A stretch of 64,000 bases of DNA from Diplonema papillatum (GCA_030068145.1 JAPJBO010000383.1:1-64000), one strand, 5' to 3'. Positions 9,858 through 19,760 are shown, counted from the first letter of the stretch. Translations and numbers: made by a program. The notes: generated from the letters alone by a model not told the origin.

Positions 9858-12489
9858 ATGCCCGCCACAGGCCGACCGAGCCCGGGCCGCTCGCCGTCTG
9901 CGGACAAAGCCAAACGTGCCGGAGCCGCGGCGCCGACGCCGCCGAGCAACTCCGGCAGCCCGGGCGACGCTGCCGGCGGCGGCGCTAACAGCAACAGCAG
10001 CGGCAGCAAGCCGAGCGCCCCGAAGAGGCTCAGCGGCGCCAGCAGCGGCTACGGGCACCAACCAACCGTGAGGAGCAACAGCAACTCAGGCAGAGCCGCC
10101 GGCGCGGCGGGCAAAGCGGACGAAGCCCCGGGGGATGCCGACAGGCTGGAGGCCCCGAAGAGGCTCAGCGCCGCCAACGGCCGCAGCAACAGCGGGAACT
10201 CAGCCGCGAGGAGCAACAGCAGCTCGAGCAGAGCCGCCGAAGCTGCCGACAAAGCGGAAGGCCCGCAAGGGGATGCCGATAGCGCCGACAAGCCGGAGGC
10301 CCCGAAGAGGCTCAGCGCCGCCAACGGCCGCAGCAGCAGCGGCGCCAGCAGCGGCTACGGGAACCAGCCCGCAAGGGGCGGCGGCGGCGCGCCGAAAAGG
10401 CCCAGCGCCGCGTCCAACCATCGCAGCAACAGCTCCAGCAACGCCAGCAGAGCCGCCGACGCAGCGGACGAAGCGGAGGGCCCGGGGGATGCCGTGAGCG
10501 GCGCCAACGGCAAACCGGGCGCCCCGAAAAGGCCCAGTGCCGCTTCCAACCACCGCAGCAACAGCTCGGGCAACCCGGCCGCGCGGGGGTCCAACGGCGG
10601 AAGGACCTCTGTTCCCCCCGTGGGAAGAAGCAGCGGCAACCCGCCCACCCACGCAGCAGGCTCGCTGCCGCCCAGGAGCAGCAGCAACCCGGCTGCCGGT
10701 CGGCCGATCGCGCCGGGGAGGCTGGGCTCGGACGGGGCTGCGGCCTACGCGGACGGGAGCGTGGACGGCGGCAGCCCAGCAAGTCCGGCCCCGCAAGCCG
10801 GCAACGGCGGCAGGAAACCGAGCGTCCCGAGACGGCCCGGCAGCATCCCGAAGGCCAGCGCCGCCCCTGGAAGCCCAAGCTTCGCCGGCCGCAACAGCAA
10901 CGGCGACAACAGCAACCCGAAAGCCAACTTGCCGGCCGGAGTGAACGGCAGTGCTGCGAACGACGACGGCAGCGACCAATCCAGCCCGGCCGGCGCGACG
11001 GCCCCGCAAGCCGACGCCGCCGGCGGCGGCAGGAAGCCGAGCGTACCCAGCAGGAGGTCCAGCAGCATCCCGAAAGCGAGCCCTCCGAAGGCCAGCGCCT
11101 CTCCCGGCAGCCCCAGCTTCGCCAGCCGCAACAGCAACGGCGACAACAACGACTCGAAGGCCAACCCGGCGAGCCCGCCGAAGGCCAGCGCCTCTCCTGG
11201 CAGCCCCAGCTTCGCCAGCCGCAACAGCAACCCTAAAAGCAACCCAGCAAGCCCGCCGAAGACCAGCGCCGCCCCTGGAAGCCCAAGCTTCGCCGGCCGC
11301 AACAGCAACGGCGACAACAACGACCCGAAGGCCAACCCGGCGAGCCCGCCGAAGGCTGGCGCCGCTTCCGGCGGTCCGAGCTTCGCCAGCCGCAACAGCA
11401 ACCCAGCAAGCCCCCCGAAGGGCGACAACCCGAAGGGCAAACCCACGACCGGAGCCGCCGCCGGCAGCCCCGGCTTCCGCAGCGGCGGCGCCGCCGCGGG
11501 GCCCGCGGCGCAGGTGACGGCGCTGGGGCGGGCGGCGCCGCCGCCGAACCGCCGGTACAGCAGCCCGAACCGACTTGCGGCCCGGCAGCCGTCGCCGCCG
11601 CGCCGGTACAGCAGCCCCGGGGTGTCCCCCCGCGGGCCGGTGGCGAAGACGCCGAGCGTGGTCCAAGTCACGCCGGAGTGGGTGGCCCGGCAGAAGTCTG
11701 CGGCGCGGATCCAGCGGCTTTGGCAGCGCCACGCTGCGCAGAAGGAGCTCGCGAAGCGGAGGGCCGCCCGAGACTCGCTCGAGCCCGGACCCCGTCGTAC
11801 GTCGTCGTCGATCTACGACATCTCGCCGGCTTGGGTTGCCCAGCAGAAGTCCGCCGCGCGCATCCAGCGCTGCTGGCTCGCGCACAGGGCCCGGTCTTCC
11901 GCCGCCGCAGACCGCCGCGGGAAGGAAGCCGAAGCTGCGGCAGTGCTCCACCGAGCCTGGGCCCGGTACCAAGCCGCGAAGGAGAAGGACCAGCGGCTCA
12001 AAAAACGAGCCTCCGAAGTGTTCGAGGAGGAGCGGCGCGGTGAGCGCGAGCAGGAAGTCCACGCGGCCCGCATCATCATGCGCTGGTGGTGCGCCACCGC
12101 CGGCAAGAAGCCCGCCGCAGACCCGGCGCCGCCCGCGGCGGCGGCGCCGCCGGCGCGGAAACCGGGCGATTCCGCGGCGGACAAGCGGGCGGAGCGAGTT
12201 GCGGCCCGGCGCCGCCGAGAGCGGCTGCTCCAAATTCGCGACGAGAAGGCGAAGTCGGACCTCCGCGGCAGCCCGGCCGCGGCGGCGGGCGCCGGCGACG
12301 GCGGCGAGGACAAGAAGCGGGTGCAGGCCGAGGAGCGGCACCAGCACCTGGTGCAGCTCGAGATCGAGAAGCAGGAGCGCCTGAAGGAAGAGCGCCGCCG
12401 GAGGAAGAAGAAGAAGGAGGCCCGCGACCGCCTCATACGGGACGCGGAGAAGCTCGAAGAAGAACTGGTTGAGAACAGCCAGCGGCGAG
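9858..12489 (+). CDS. IQ-motif (calmodulin-binding) coiled-coil protein, 3' end incomplete
   Basis: About 877 codons of clear coding sequence. Residues 1-560 are low-complexity Ser/Asn/Pro/Ala/Gly with internal repeats (APKRPSAASNHRSNSS and PGSPSFASRNSNG types). Four IQ-like helices follow at about 616 (AARIQRLWQRH), 667 (AARIQRCWLAH), 694 (VLHRAWARYQ) and 736 (ARIIMRWW). Residues ~770-870 form a Glu/Arg/Lys-rich coiled coil. IQ motifs bind calmodulin or other EF-hand proteins, and the basic coiled coil suggests a cytoskeletal or flagellar scaffold; that role is inference. The open frame runs to 12632, but coding character ends near 12489 at CGAG|GTGTGG, followed by a T8 run. I infer a splice donor with the next exon unidentified. 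The ATG is chosen because all seven tandem copies share it. Unusual: six decayed 5' copies lie directly upstream. Confidence 0.75.
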
Positions 12490-12584
12490 GTGTGGAGCTT
12501 TTTTTTGGTAGAAACGCACAGGTACACGTACTGCCACAACAGCAGATACGATGCGACACACTAACATACTACGCCTCAAAGGAA

Positions 12585-12655
12585 CCTTTACGACAATGGT
12601 CACCGGGAGACTATAAAACCCCGGATCCCTAAGCGAACTTGCACTCTAGAAATCC
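12585..12655 (+). repeat. Dispersed intron-associated element, copy 1
   Basis: Diverged copy of a ~75-110 bp module: CCATTC-like start, GGTCACCGGGAGACT, TAAAA, GGATCC, then AAGCGAACTTGCACTCTAG. Other copies: 13007-13130, 38085-38182, 54598-54688 (full), and 42120 and 42660 (core only). At 54598 and 42660 it lies just before a probable 3' splice site. Confidence 0.6.
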
Positions 12656-13012
12656 ATGCACGGTGAGGTCCAGCCTCAGACGCTGGAGTTAAAGAGGGTG
12701 TGCCCGAGTCACACCCGAAACTCTCCGAACGCGTCCAATAAGCGGGTGTGCTACAACCAAAACGCGTGTCAGTCCACCCGAAAAGCGGGTATGCCACTCG
12801 CTTTTTACGGGTGTGACACCCGCTTTTTTTGACTCCAGCTTCCGAGGCTGGGACTACACTGTCTGTGTACACGGTGAGGTCCAGCCTCAGAAGCTGGAGT
12901 TAAAGAGGGTGTGCCTGAGTCACACCCGAAAAGCGAGTGTGACACCCGCTTTTTCACTCCAACTTCACTACTCCAGAATTTCTGAGGCTGGACTTCACCG
13001 TCTGCATGCCCC
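12655..13012. mobile_element. Foldback/MITE-like element
   Basis: CGGTGAGGTCCAGCCTCAG at the left end matches the reverse complement of the right end (CTGAGGCTGGACTTCACCG). The interior has two GGTGAGGTCCAGCCTCAG copies and several ACACCCG/CGGGTGT palindromes. Fragments of the same family lie at 20365-20440, 24250-24325 and 51518-51535. It is flanked on both sides by copies of the intron-associated module. Confidence 0.65.
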
Positions 13013-13130
13013 ATCCCCCTAAACCCCGCCCCCCCCCCAGTACGCAGCTTTAAAACAACCCATTCGACGAAGGTCACCGGAGGCTCTAAAATCCAGGATT
13101 CGCAAGCGAACTTTAACTCTAAAAATATCT
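13007..13130 (+). repeat. Dispersed intron-associated element, copy 2
   Basis: A ~110-bp module also found at 38085-38182, from CATGCCCC through CAGTACG, CCATTCGACGAAGGTCACC and CTCTAAAATCC to AAGCGAACTTTAACTCTAA, ending near CATCTGCAAG. Confidence 0.7.
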
Positions 13131-13149
13131 ACCATCTGCAAGGTCTTTT

Positions 13150-14757
13150 GAGGAGTTTACAGATTACTGCTCGAATGCGGTTCGTACACATGATGACGCA
13201 CAATTTCTCACCTCTGACGTATTGAGGGCTCGTCCTTCTGAAACTACAGAATTGTTCGTCTATATCTGATGTTCGACTTCTCAAAGTGCACAAGCTGTTG
13301 TGTCAGGTTCAATGCAGTTCGTACACATGATGACGCACAATTTCTCACCTCTGACGTATTGAGGGCTCGTCCTTCTGAAACTACAGAATTGTTCGTCTAT
13401 ATCTGACGTTCGACTCTCAAGGAGGACAAGCTGTACGTGTTGTTTCTGCTCAGTGCGGTTCGTTCACATGATGACGCACAATTTCTCACCTCTGACGTAT
13501 TGAGGGCTCGTCCTTCTGAAACTACAGAATTGTTCGTCTATGTCTGACGTTCGACTTCTCAAAGTGCACAAGCTGTTTTGTCAGGTTCGATGCGGTTCGT
13601 ACACATGATGACGCACAATTTCTCACCTCTGACGTATTGAGGGCTTGTCCTTCTGAAACTACAGAATTGTTCGTCTATATCTGACGTTCGACTCTCAAGG
13701 AGGACAAGCTGTACGTGTTGTTTCTGCTCAGTGCGGTTCGTTCACATGATGACGCACAATTTCTCACCTCTGACGTATTGAGGGCTCGTCCTTCTGAAAC
13801 TACAGAATTGTTCGTCTATGTCTGACGTTCGACTTCTCAAAGTGCACAAGCTGTTGTATCAGGTTCGTGGTTCCTACAGACGGTGACGCACAATTACTCA
13901 CCTCTGACGTGTTGAGGGCTCGTCCTCTGAAACTACAGAATTGTTCGTCTATGTCTGACGTTCGACTTCTCGAAGTGCACAAGCTGTTTTGTCAGGTTCG
14001 ATGCGGTTCGTACACATGATGACGCACAATTTCTCACCTCTGACGTATTGAGGGCTTGTCCTTCTGAAACTACAGAATTGTTCGTCTATGTCTGACGTTC
14101 GACTTTTCAAAGTGCACAAGCTGTTTTGTCAGGTTCGATGCGGTTCGTACACACGATGACGCACATTTTCTCACCTCTGACGTATTGAGGGCTCGTCCTT
14201 CTGAAACTACAGAATTGTTCGTCTATATCTGACGTTCGACTCTCAAGGAGGACAAGCTGTACGTGTTGTTTCTGCTCAGTGCGGTTCGTTCACATGATGA
14301 CGCACAATTTCTCACCTCTGACGTATTGAGGGCTCGTCCTTCTGAAACTACAGAATTGTTCGTCTATATCTGACGTTCGACTCTCAAGGAGGACAAGCTG
14401 TACGTGTTGTTTCTGCTCAGTGCGGTTCGTTCACATGATGACGCACAATTTCTCACCTCTGACGTATTGAGGGCTCGTCCTTCTGAAACTACAGAATTGT
14501 TCGTCTATGTCTGACGTTCGACTTCTCAAAGTGCACAAGCTGTTTTGTCAGGTTCGATACGGTTCGTACACACGATGACGCACAATTACTCACCTCTGAC
14601 GTGTTGAGGGCTTGTCCTTCTGAAACTACAGAATAGTTCGTCTATATCTGACGTTCGACTTCTCAAGGAGTACAAGCTGTACGTTGTTTCTGCTCTCAGT
14701 GCGGTTCGTTCACATGTTGACGCACAATTTCTCACCTCTGACGTATTGACATGGATT
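13150..14757 (+). repeat. Satellite array, ~130-140 bp units (block 1)
   Basis: About 12 units each containing GATGACGCACAATTTCTCAC, CTCTGACGTATTGAGGGCTC and GAAACTACAGAATTGTTCG. Two subtypes mix: one ending in CTCAAAGTGCACAAGCTGTT, the other in CTCAAGGAGGACAAGCTGT. Block 2 resumes at 16954. No coding. Confidence 0.9.
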
Positions 14758-14861
14758 GACAAACTCCTTTTCAGAAGTTGTTGGATTTGCCCATTTTTTT
14801 TCACATCTTGAAGAAAAAAAAAGATCTTGAAATTTTGTGAAAAAACGTCAAGGTAGTAGCT

Positions 14862-14910
14862 GCAGTTTCTGTGCTTTAATGGTTGCTCACACGGCCAATA
14901 AAGCTCGGCG
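14862..14910 (+). other. Decayed spliced-leader/retroelement 5' end
   Basis: AGCTGCAGTTTCTGTGCTTT followed by AATGGTTGCTCACACGGCC and AATAAAG matches the SL 3' half plus the first ~25 nt of the retroelement leader at 29682-29729 with about seven differences. Because the match runs past the SL boundary, it is a remnant of the same retroelement family rather than an SL RNA gene. Confidence 0.6.
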
Positions 14911-15124
14911 AGGGCTCCGCAAACGCGGTGAGAAGAAGCGGCGGACACCCGCCGGCACGGCACGACCCCCTTCTGCGGACAACGACGTTCACCCGTGAGC
15001 CGCCCCCGCAGCGCGACCCATCTGCTGTTACGTAGACACCGACTGTGTGCACAGTGCGCCCAGGGTCGTCAAAGGCCTGGCAATCACTCTACTGCAACAA
15101 TTGGGCTACATGCTACAGGATGAG

Positions 15125-15310
15125 CCTGATCATGAGGTGCCTGTAAAGATCAGATGCCTGTAACGAACAGATGCCTGTGAGGGACAAATGTCTGGGAGAA
15201 CGATTGTCTGTAGTCACTACTGAGCGAGGCCTATAGCGAGCAGTTTCCTGCAATGAACAGTTGCCTGCTATGCGCAGATGCCTGTCGACAGATCCTGTAA
15301 TGAACAGACG
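15125..15310. repeat. Short repeats with ATGCCTGTAA / CAGATGCCTGT words
   Basis: About ten irregular copies of GATGCCTGT-like words every 15-30 bp, inside the satellite insertion. Confidence 0.6.
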
Positions 15311-15411
15311 GAACGCTCGGATGGAATGCTGCCAGTGCGTAAACACCACAGGAGAAAAAGTACATGTGCGCCGGTAAAGACCGGCGCCCAGCGAAACTAG
15401 AGGCAGCAGTT

Positions 15412-15800
15412 AAAGTTCGGGAAACCGTAAAGTTCGGGCGAAGCAAAGTTCGGGCGATGCTAAGTTCTGGACCAGAATCCAAACTGCTGCCTCTATGCGC
15501 GAAGTGCAGCACTTTTTATAGTGTCATTTCAACTTCAAGGGTCTCCGTAGGAAGTTTTCCCCCTGGAAATGACACCGTGATGGTAGAGTGAACAGCGCAA
15601 GCCTTCAGGGCTGGAGGTCCCGGATTCGAACCCGGGCGAGGCACTTTTCCGGTCGACAATGATTTACGGGGTTTGTAAAGTTCGGAAAGCAGCAAAGTTC
15701 GGGCGAAACCAAGTTGCTAAGTTGTGGTGATGCAAAAGCAAAGTTCGGGCGAAGCTAACTTCTGGTGAAGCAAAGTTTGGGTGAAGGATGCTCAGTTCTG
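15412..15800. repeat. AAAGTTCGGGCGAAGC-type short repeats
   Basis: Repeated GTTCGGGCGAAGC and GTTCTGG words at 15412-15480 and 15675-15800, on both sides of the tRNA-like sequence at 15571. Confidence 0.6.
15571..15643 (+). other. tRNA-like sequence
   Basis: Well-formed T-arm (CCCGGATTCGAACCCGGG), an anticodon-like arm (AAGCCTTCAGGGCT), then CGAGGCAC and TTTT. The 5' acceptor strand does not match, so a functional tRNA is unlikely. Its 3' flank (CGAGGCACTTTTCCGGTCG) recurs inverted at 15922-15945. Confidence 0.5.
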
Positions 15801-15932
15801 GTAGACTGACTCACGTTACCCAAGGGGACCCAAATACCGCGAGTTATTGAGAAACTCTGCAAAAAACGCAAGTTTCGGGCATGATAGACCCCGAAAACCA
15901 ACAACCCCCGAAAATCATTTTCGACCGGAAAA

Positions 15933-16009
15933 GTGCCTCGCCCGGGTGTCCTCGGCCGGGTTCGAACCCGGGCCTTTAGGCCTGAATTGTGCGGCAAATA
16001 CCCGGTGCC
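15933..16009 (-). other. tRNA-like sequence, inverted partner
   Basis: Minus strand carries a perfect T-arm (CCGGGTTCGAACCCGG) and shares its 3' flank with 15571-15643. The pair forms an inverted repeat around a ~290-bp spacer. Confidence 0.5.
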
Positions 16010-16065
16010 GAGTCACGGATCAAGAAAAACCCGGAGCGGGGGAAAATGGACTACTAGCAAAACGC

Positions 16066-16150
16066 GTATGACGGTAGGCTAAAAAAGTGCCCCCGGGCTT
16101 CGCCCCCGACCCCCGAAAAAGTTGGGTTGGCTCGACAGAGCTATTAGCAT
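16066..16150 (+). repeat. Dispersed repeat, inverted partner at 25165-25240
   Basis: The GTGCCCCCGGGCTTCGCCCC core with flanking GGCTAAAAA and GTTGGGTTGGCTCG is present in reverse complement at 25165-25240, including a TTAGCATATCCTC-like tail. Confidence 0.6.
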
Positions 16151-16284
16151 ATCCTCGTCTCGGACCAAGTAAACAATGTCCGATTCCACTGATTCCGACT
16201 CACTGATTCGAAATCCGCTGGCTCCGTGGCAACAGATTTCGGCGCGGACCCGGAGCCCGATCACGAGCCTGACGTGCAGGCCCG

Positions 16285-16680
16285 ATGAATCTTGAGGACC
16301 GTAACCTCGATGAGATGCCGGAGGCCGCAAAGCTCTTCTATGGCAAAACCCATCGCATGTATAGGTATGAAGCAGTGTCTGCAGGATGCTCTGACACGTG
16401 CTTTAGTCACAAAGAAGTGGAGTGACACTGCATCGGAGGTAGCAGACAAACTTGCCCGTTTCGAAATGAAGCGGAAACGCGAGCGTGGAGAGAGCAGCGT
16501 GTGTGTCGAACCAACCCAAGCTGAGAAGCGTTGTCGGCTTGTTCAGTCTGTTGCCTTACCTACATGTGAAACTGGACTAGGTTATAGTCTACCAGAACCG
16601 AGAAAGGATTCCGGGTGCTACGGTGACCGTGCACGTTCTTGGGCGCGTGCCTCGTGTTGGGCGGGTGTTTTGTAGCCCGT
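16285..16680 (+). pseudogene. Possible decayed coding region, unknown product
   Basis: From ATG 16285 one frame reads MNLEDRNLDEMPEAAKLFYG and remains protein-like to about 16365. A different frame from about 16385 continues protein-like (DALTRALVTKKWSDTASEVA, then a Lys/Arg-rich helix) to about 16660. The frame change is not repaired by an obvious intron of the right length, so this is either a frameshifted gene of the insertion or chance. No domain recognised. Confidence 0.25.
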
Positions 16681-16953
16681 GAAGTTCTTTTCTGGTGCAA
16701 TCCGACGAGACTAGCGCCGAGTTTTGTCTCACAGCTGGTTTCCTTGGGCTGCAACCTTAAGGGAGAGGCAACGACAGGCGCAATTCACCTCAAAAAGGAC
16801 CACACACCCCCACTCACAAGGACAACGCACAGTCACTATTTTTTACAAAATTTCAAGATCTTTCTTTTTTCTTTTTTACACAAAGATGTAAAAAAGAAGT
16901 AGTTAATTTTGAAAAACATGTGGAAACATGCAAAGATCTTTGTAAAACCATAT

Positions 16954-18095
16954 AGAGGGCTCGTCGTTCTGAAACTACAGAATTGTTCGTCTATGTCTGA
17001 CGTTCGACTTCTCAAAGTGCACAACCTGTTTTGTCAGGTTCGATACGGTTCGTACACATGATGACGCACAATTTCTCACCTCTGACGTATTGAGGGCTTG
17101 TCCTTCTGAAACTACAGAATTGTTCGTCTATGTCTGACGTTCGACTTTTCAAAGTGCACAAGCTGTTTTGTCAGGTTCGATGCGGTTCGTACACACGATG
17201 ACGCACATTTTCTCACCTCTGACGTATTGAGGGCTCGTCCTTCTGAAACTACAGAATTGTTCGTCTATATCTGACGTTCGACTCTCAAGGAGGACAAGCT
17301 GTACGTGTTGTTTCTGCTCAGTGCGGTTCGTTCACATGATGACGCACAATTTCTCACCTCTGACGTATTGAGGGCTCGTCCTTCTGAAACTACAGAATTG
17401 TTCGTCTATGTCTGACGTTCGACTTCTCAAAGTGCACAAGCTGTTGTGTCAGGTTCGTGGTTCGTACACACGATGACGCACAATTACTCACCTCTGACGT
17501 GTTGAGGGCTTGTCCTTCTGAAACTACAGAATTGTTCGTCTATATCTGACGTTCGACTCTCAAGGAGGACAAGCTGTACGTTGTTCCTGCTCAGTGCGGT
17601 TCGTTCACATGATGACGCACAATTACTCACCTCTGACGTATTGAGGGCTCGTCCTTCTGAAACTACAGAATTGTTCGTCTATGTCTGACGTTCGACTTCT
17701 CAAAGTGCACAAGCTATTGTATCAGGTTCGTGGTTCGTACACACGATGGCGCACAATTACTCACCTCTGACGTGTTGAGGGCTCGTCCTCTGAAACTACA
17801 GCATTGTTCGTCTATGTCTGACGTTCGACTCTCAAGGAGGATAAGCTGTACGTTGTTTCTGCTCAGTGCGATTCGTTCACATGATGACGCACAATTTCTC
17901 ACCTCTGACGTATTGAGGGCTCGTCCTTCTGAAACTACAGAATTGTTCGTCTATATCTGATGTTCGACTTCTCGAAGTGCACAAGCTGTTGTGTCAGGTT
18001 CAATGCAGTTCGTACACATGATGACGCACAATTTCTCACCTCTGACGTATTGAGGGCTCGTCCTTCTGAAACTACAGAATTGTTCGTCTACGTCT
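16954..18095 (+). repeat. Satellite array (block 2)
   Basis: Same ~130-140 bp units as 13150-14757, about eight copies, ending about 90 bp before the next gene's ATG. Confidence 0.9.
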
Positions 18096-18186
18096 GACTT
18101 TTGGCTCGTCGTTTGTCAAACACGTTGTTCCTATCTGATTGGATATGTAACACTCCTTGTGTCGTTCGCTCTAACTTCGCCTTGAG

Positions 18187-19269
18187 ATGGCGAACAAACC
18201 AAAGCCACACCCCGCAGCCGAAGAAGCGCGCATCAAAGCCGAGGAGCAGCAGCAGAAGCGCATGCAGCACATGCAGGAGCGCGCGAAGGAGCAGGAGCTG
18301 CGCGAGCAGCTCCAGAAGCAGGAGTATGCGCGGGTGAAGCGGGCGAAGCCGCTGCACGTGGTCATGGCCGAGCGCGCCGCGGCGGCCGCGGAGGAGGCCG
18401 AGAACGAGCGGCTGCAGCGCCTGCGGGCCATCAAAAAGGAGCGCGGGCCCAAGGACCTCGGCGCAGAGCTCGCGAAGCACGAGCAGCTCTACATGAAGAA
18501 CCGCGAGGAAAAGCTCTCGCCGGGGCGGGGGATGGACCCGAAGGCGGACTGGAAGACGCCGATCCCTCAGCACCACTACTACGTCGGCAAGAGCCACCAC
18601 CTGGTGACCGAGCAGATCGAGCAGGCCCGCCGGGAGCAGGAGCTCCGGCAGAAGGACGTCGACCAGCGCCGGAAGCGCGTGCAGAACTTCTCCGAGCTCG
18701 TCCGCGCCATGTACCCCCCCAAGGCCCCCGCCGCCCCGCACCACAACCAGCAGCAGCAGCAGCACCGCCCGGCCACCCACGGCCAGCCGGCCGCCGGCGA
18801 CCCGCAAGCCGGCTCGCCGCTGCCGGCGCTCCGCGCCACGCAGCCGCCGCCGCACCCCCCAGCCGCCCACCCGTCGCCTCCCTCTCCCAGCGAAGCGCGG
18901 AAGCGGGGCGCCGAGTACCTAAAAGCAGCGAAGCTACTAGGCAAGCCGAACACCTCAAAACCGAAGCTGGACCCCATCCTCGAGAACCCGTGGTCCGCGA
19001 AGCCGGAGCGGACGGAGGCGCAGAAGAAGGGCGACGACTACTTGGAAGAGGCGAAGAAGCTGGCGAAGCAGGTGACCACGCGCAAGATGAGCGAGGAGGA
19101 GAAGCGCGAGCAGCTGCAGGCCCTGCGGAAGCGCGCGCACCGGCTCGCGTACCACGTGGCCCCCGAAACCGCGGAAGCCGAGAACGTCGCCGAGAACCAA
19201 GCCAACAACCAGCAGTATTTCGCCGCCATCGCCGCCAAGATGGACCTCCTCCTGGCCCTGCAGCAGTGA
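18187..19269 (+). CDS. Charged coiled-coil protein of unknown function (360 aa)
   Basis: Residues ~10-100 and ~140-180 are Glu/Lys/Gln/Arg-rich coiled coils. Residues ~190-245 form a Pro/His/Gln linker. Residues ~245-345 are again helical (YLKAAKLLGKPN; DYLEEAKKLAKQV), ending with FAAIAAKMDLLLALQQ. No enzyme motif is seen; I do not recognise the family and suspect a structural or flagellar protein. ATG is preceded by a pyrimidine-rich CGCTCTAACTTCGCCTTGAG, which would suit an SL trans-splice acceptor directly before the start. The stop is TGA, showing that UGA is a normal stop in this genome. Just downstream are an SSU rRNA fragment and an internally deleted copy of this gene's 3' end. Confidence 0.75.
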   Translation: MANKPKPHPAAEEARIKAEEQQQKRMQHMQERAKEQELREQLQKQEYARVKRAKPLHVVMAERAAAAAEEAENERLQRLRAIKKERGPKDLGAELAKHEQLYMKNREEKLSPGRGMDPKADWKTPIPQHHYYVGKSHHLVTEQIEQARREQELRQKDVDQRRKRVQNFSELVRAMYPPKAPAAPHHNQQQQQHRPATHGQPAAGDPQAGSPLPALRATQPPPHPPAAHPSPPSPSEARKRGAEYLKAAKLLGKPNTSKPKLDPILENPWSAKPERTEAQKKGDDYLEEAKKLAKQVTTRKMSEEEKREQLQALRKRAHRLAYHVAPETAEAENVAENQANNQQYFAAIAAKMDLLLALQQ

Positions 19270-19278
19270 ACAACAGAA

Positions 19279-19500
19279 ACCTGGTTGATCCTGCCAGTGG
19301 TCATGAAGCCCTAACCCGGGTGCTATGCTCAGTCGAAATCTTCCCGGATGGATTTGAGCCTCCATTAGGCTCGTTTCAAGGATGCGGGGCCATGCAAGTC
19401 TGAGAGTGACTGGATTAACAATGGGTCTGCGGACGGCTCATTAAATTGTGCCTTTTGGACCCAGTGGGAGAACAATGGTGAACTCCATTGCAATTCCGTG
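19279..19500 (+). rRNA. SSU (18S) rRNA 5'-end fragment
   Basis: Begins ACCTGGTTGATCCTGCCAGT, the near-universal eukaryotic SSU start, and later has GTTTCAAGGAT, CCATGCAAGTCT and GGACGGCTCATTAAA, the expected next landmarks. About 75 extra nt lie between GTCAT and GTTTCAAGG. Homology fades by about 19500, so only the first ~200 nt are present. It begins nine nt after the preceding gene's stop codon. Confidence 0.7.
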
Positions 19501-19501
19501 T

Positions 19502-19615
19502 CCGAATGATCCAAGAACACCTCGAAGCCGAAGCTAGACCCCATCCTCGAGAACCCGTGGTCAGCGAAGACAGCCAACAACCAGCAGTACTTCGCCGCCA
19601 TCGCCGCCAAGATGG
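19502..19615 (+). pseudogene. Internally deleted copy of the 18187-19269 gene 3' end
   Basis: Fuses sequence matching 18943-18998 to sequence matching 19198-19245, dropping about 200 bp and changing frame. It is followed by a degenerate copy of the rRNA-derived tract, so gene tail plus rRNA fragment were duplicated together. Confidence 0.8.
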
Positions 19616-19626
19616 ACCATCCCTTG

Positions 19627-19760
19627 GCAGTTCATCCTGCCATGTGAGTAGTCATGAAGCCCGAACCCACAGAAACGGGGAGCTATGCTCAACAAAAGTG
19701 CTATGCTCAGAAAAAGGCTCCCCGGACGGATTTGCGCCCCCGTGCGGCTCACGCAAGAAC
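19627..19760 (+). pseudogene. Degenerate second copy of the SSU-derived tract
   Basis: Contains CATCCTGCCA, GTCATGAAGCCCGAACCC, GCTATGCTCA and CCCCGGACGGATTTG in the same order as 19288-19370. GCTATGCTCA is duplicated. Confidence 0.55.

Larger units (their letters stand above)
14758..16953. mobile_element. 2.2-kb insertion splitting the satellite, with imperfect inverted ends
   Basis: The satellite stops after GACGTATTGA at 14750 and resumes at GAGGGCTCGTC at 16950, an exact interruption of one unit. AT-rich ends are inverted copies: 14795-14846 (ACATCTT, then AAGATCTTGAAATTTTGTG) and the reverse complement of 16837-16897. The inside holds a decayed SL/retroelement head, AAAGTTCGGGC-type repeats, two inverted tRNA-like sequences and a decayed coding region. 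Confidence 0.55.

Noticed and set aside
10200..12559. Minus-strand frames of 779, 308 and 248 codons
   Set aside because: Antisense shadows of the GC-rich gene at 9858; Arg/Leu/Gly-rich without domains.
18187..19269. Assignment to a named ciliary coiled-coil family
   Set aside because: The layout is suggestive but I could not match a specific family with confidence, so no name is given.
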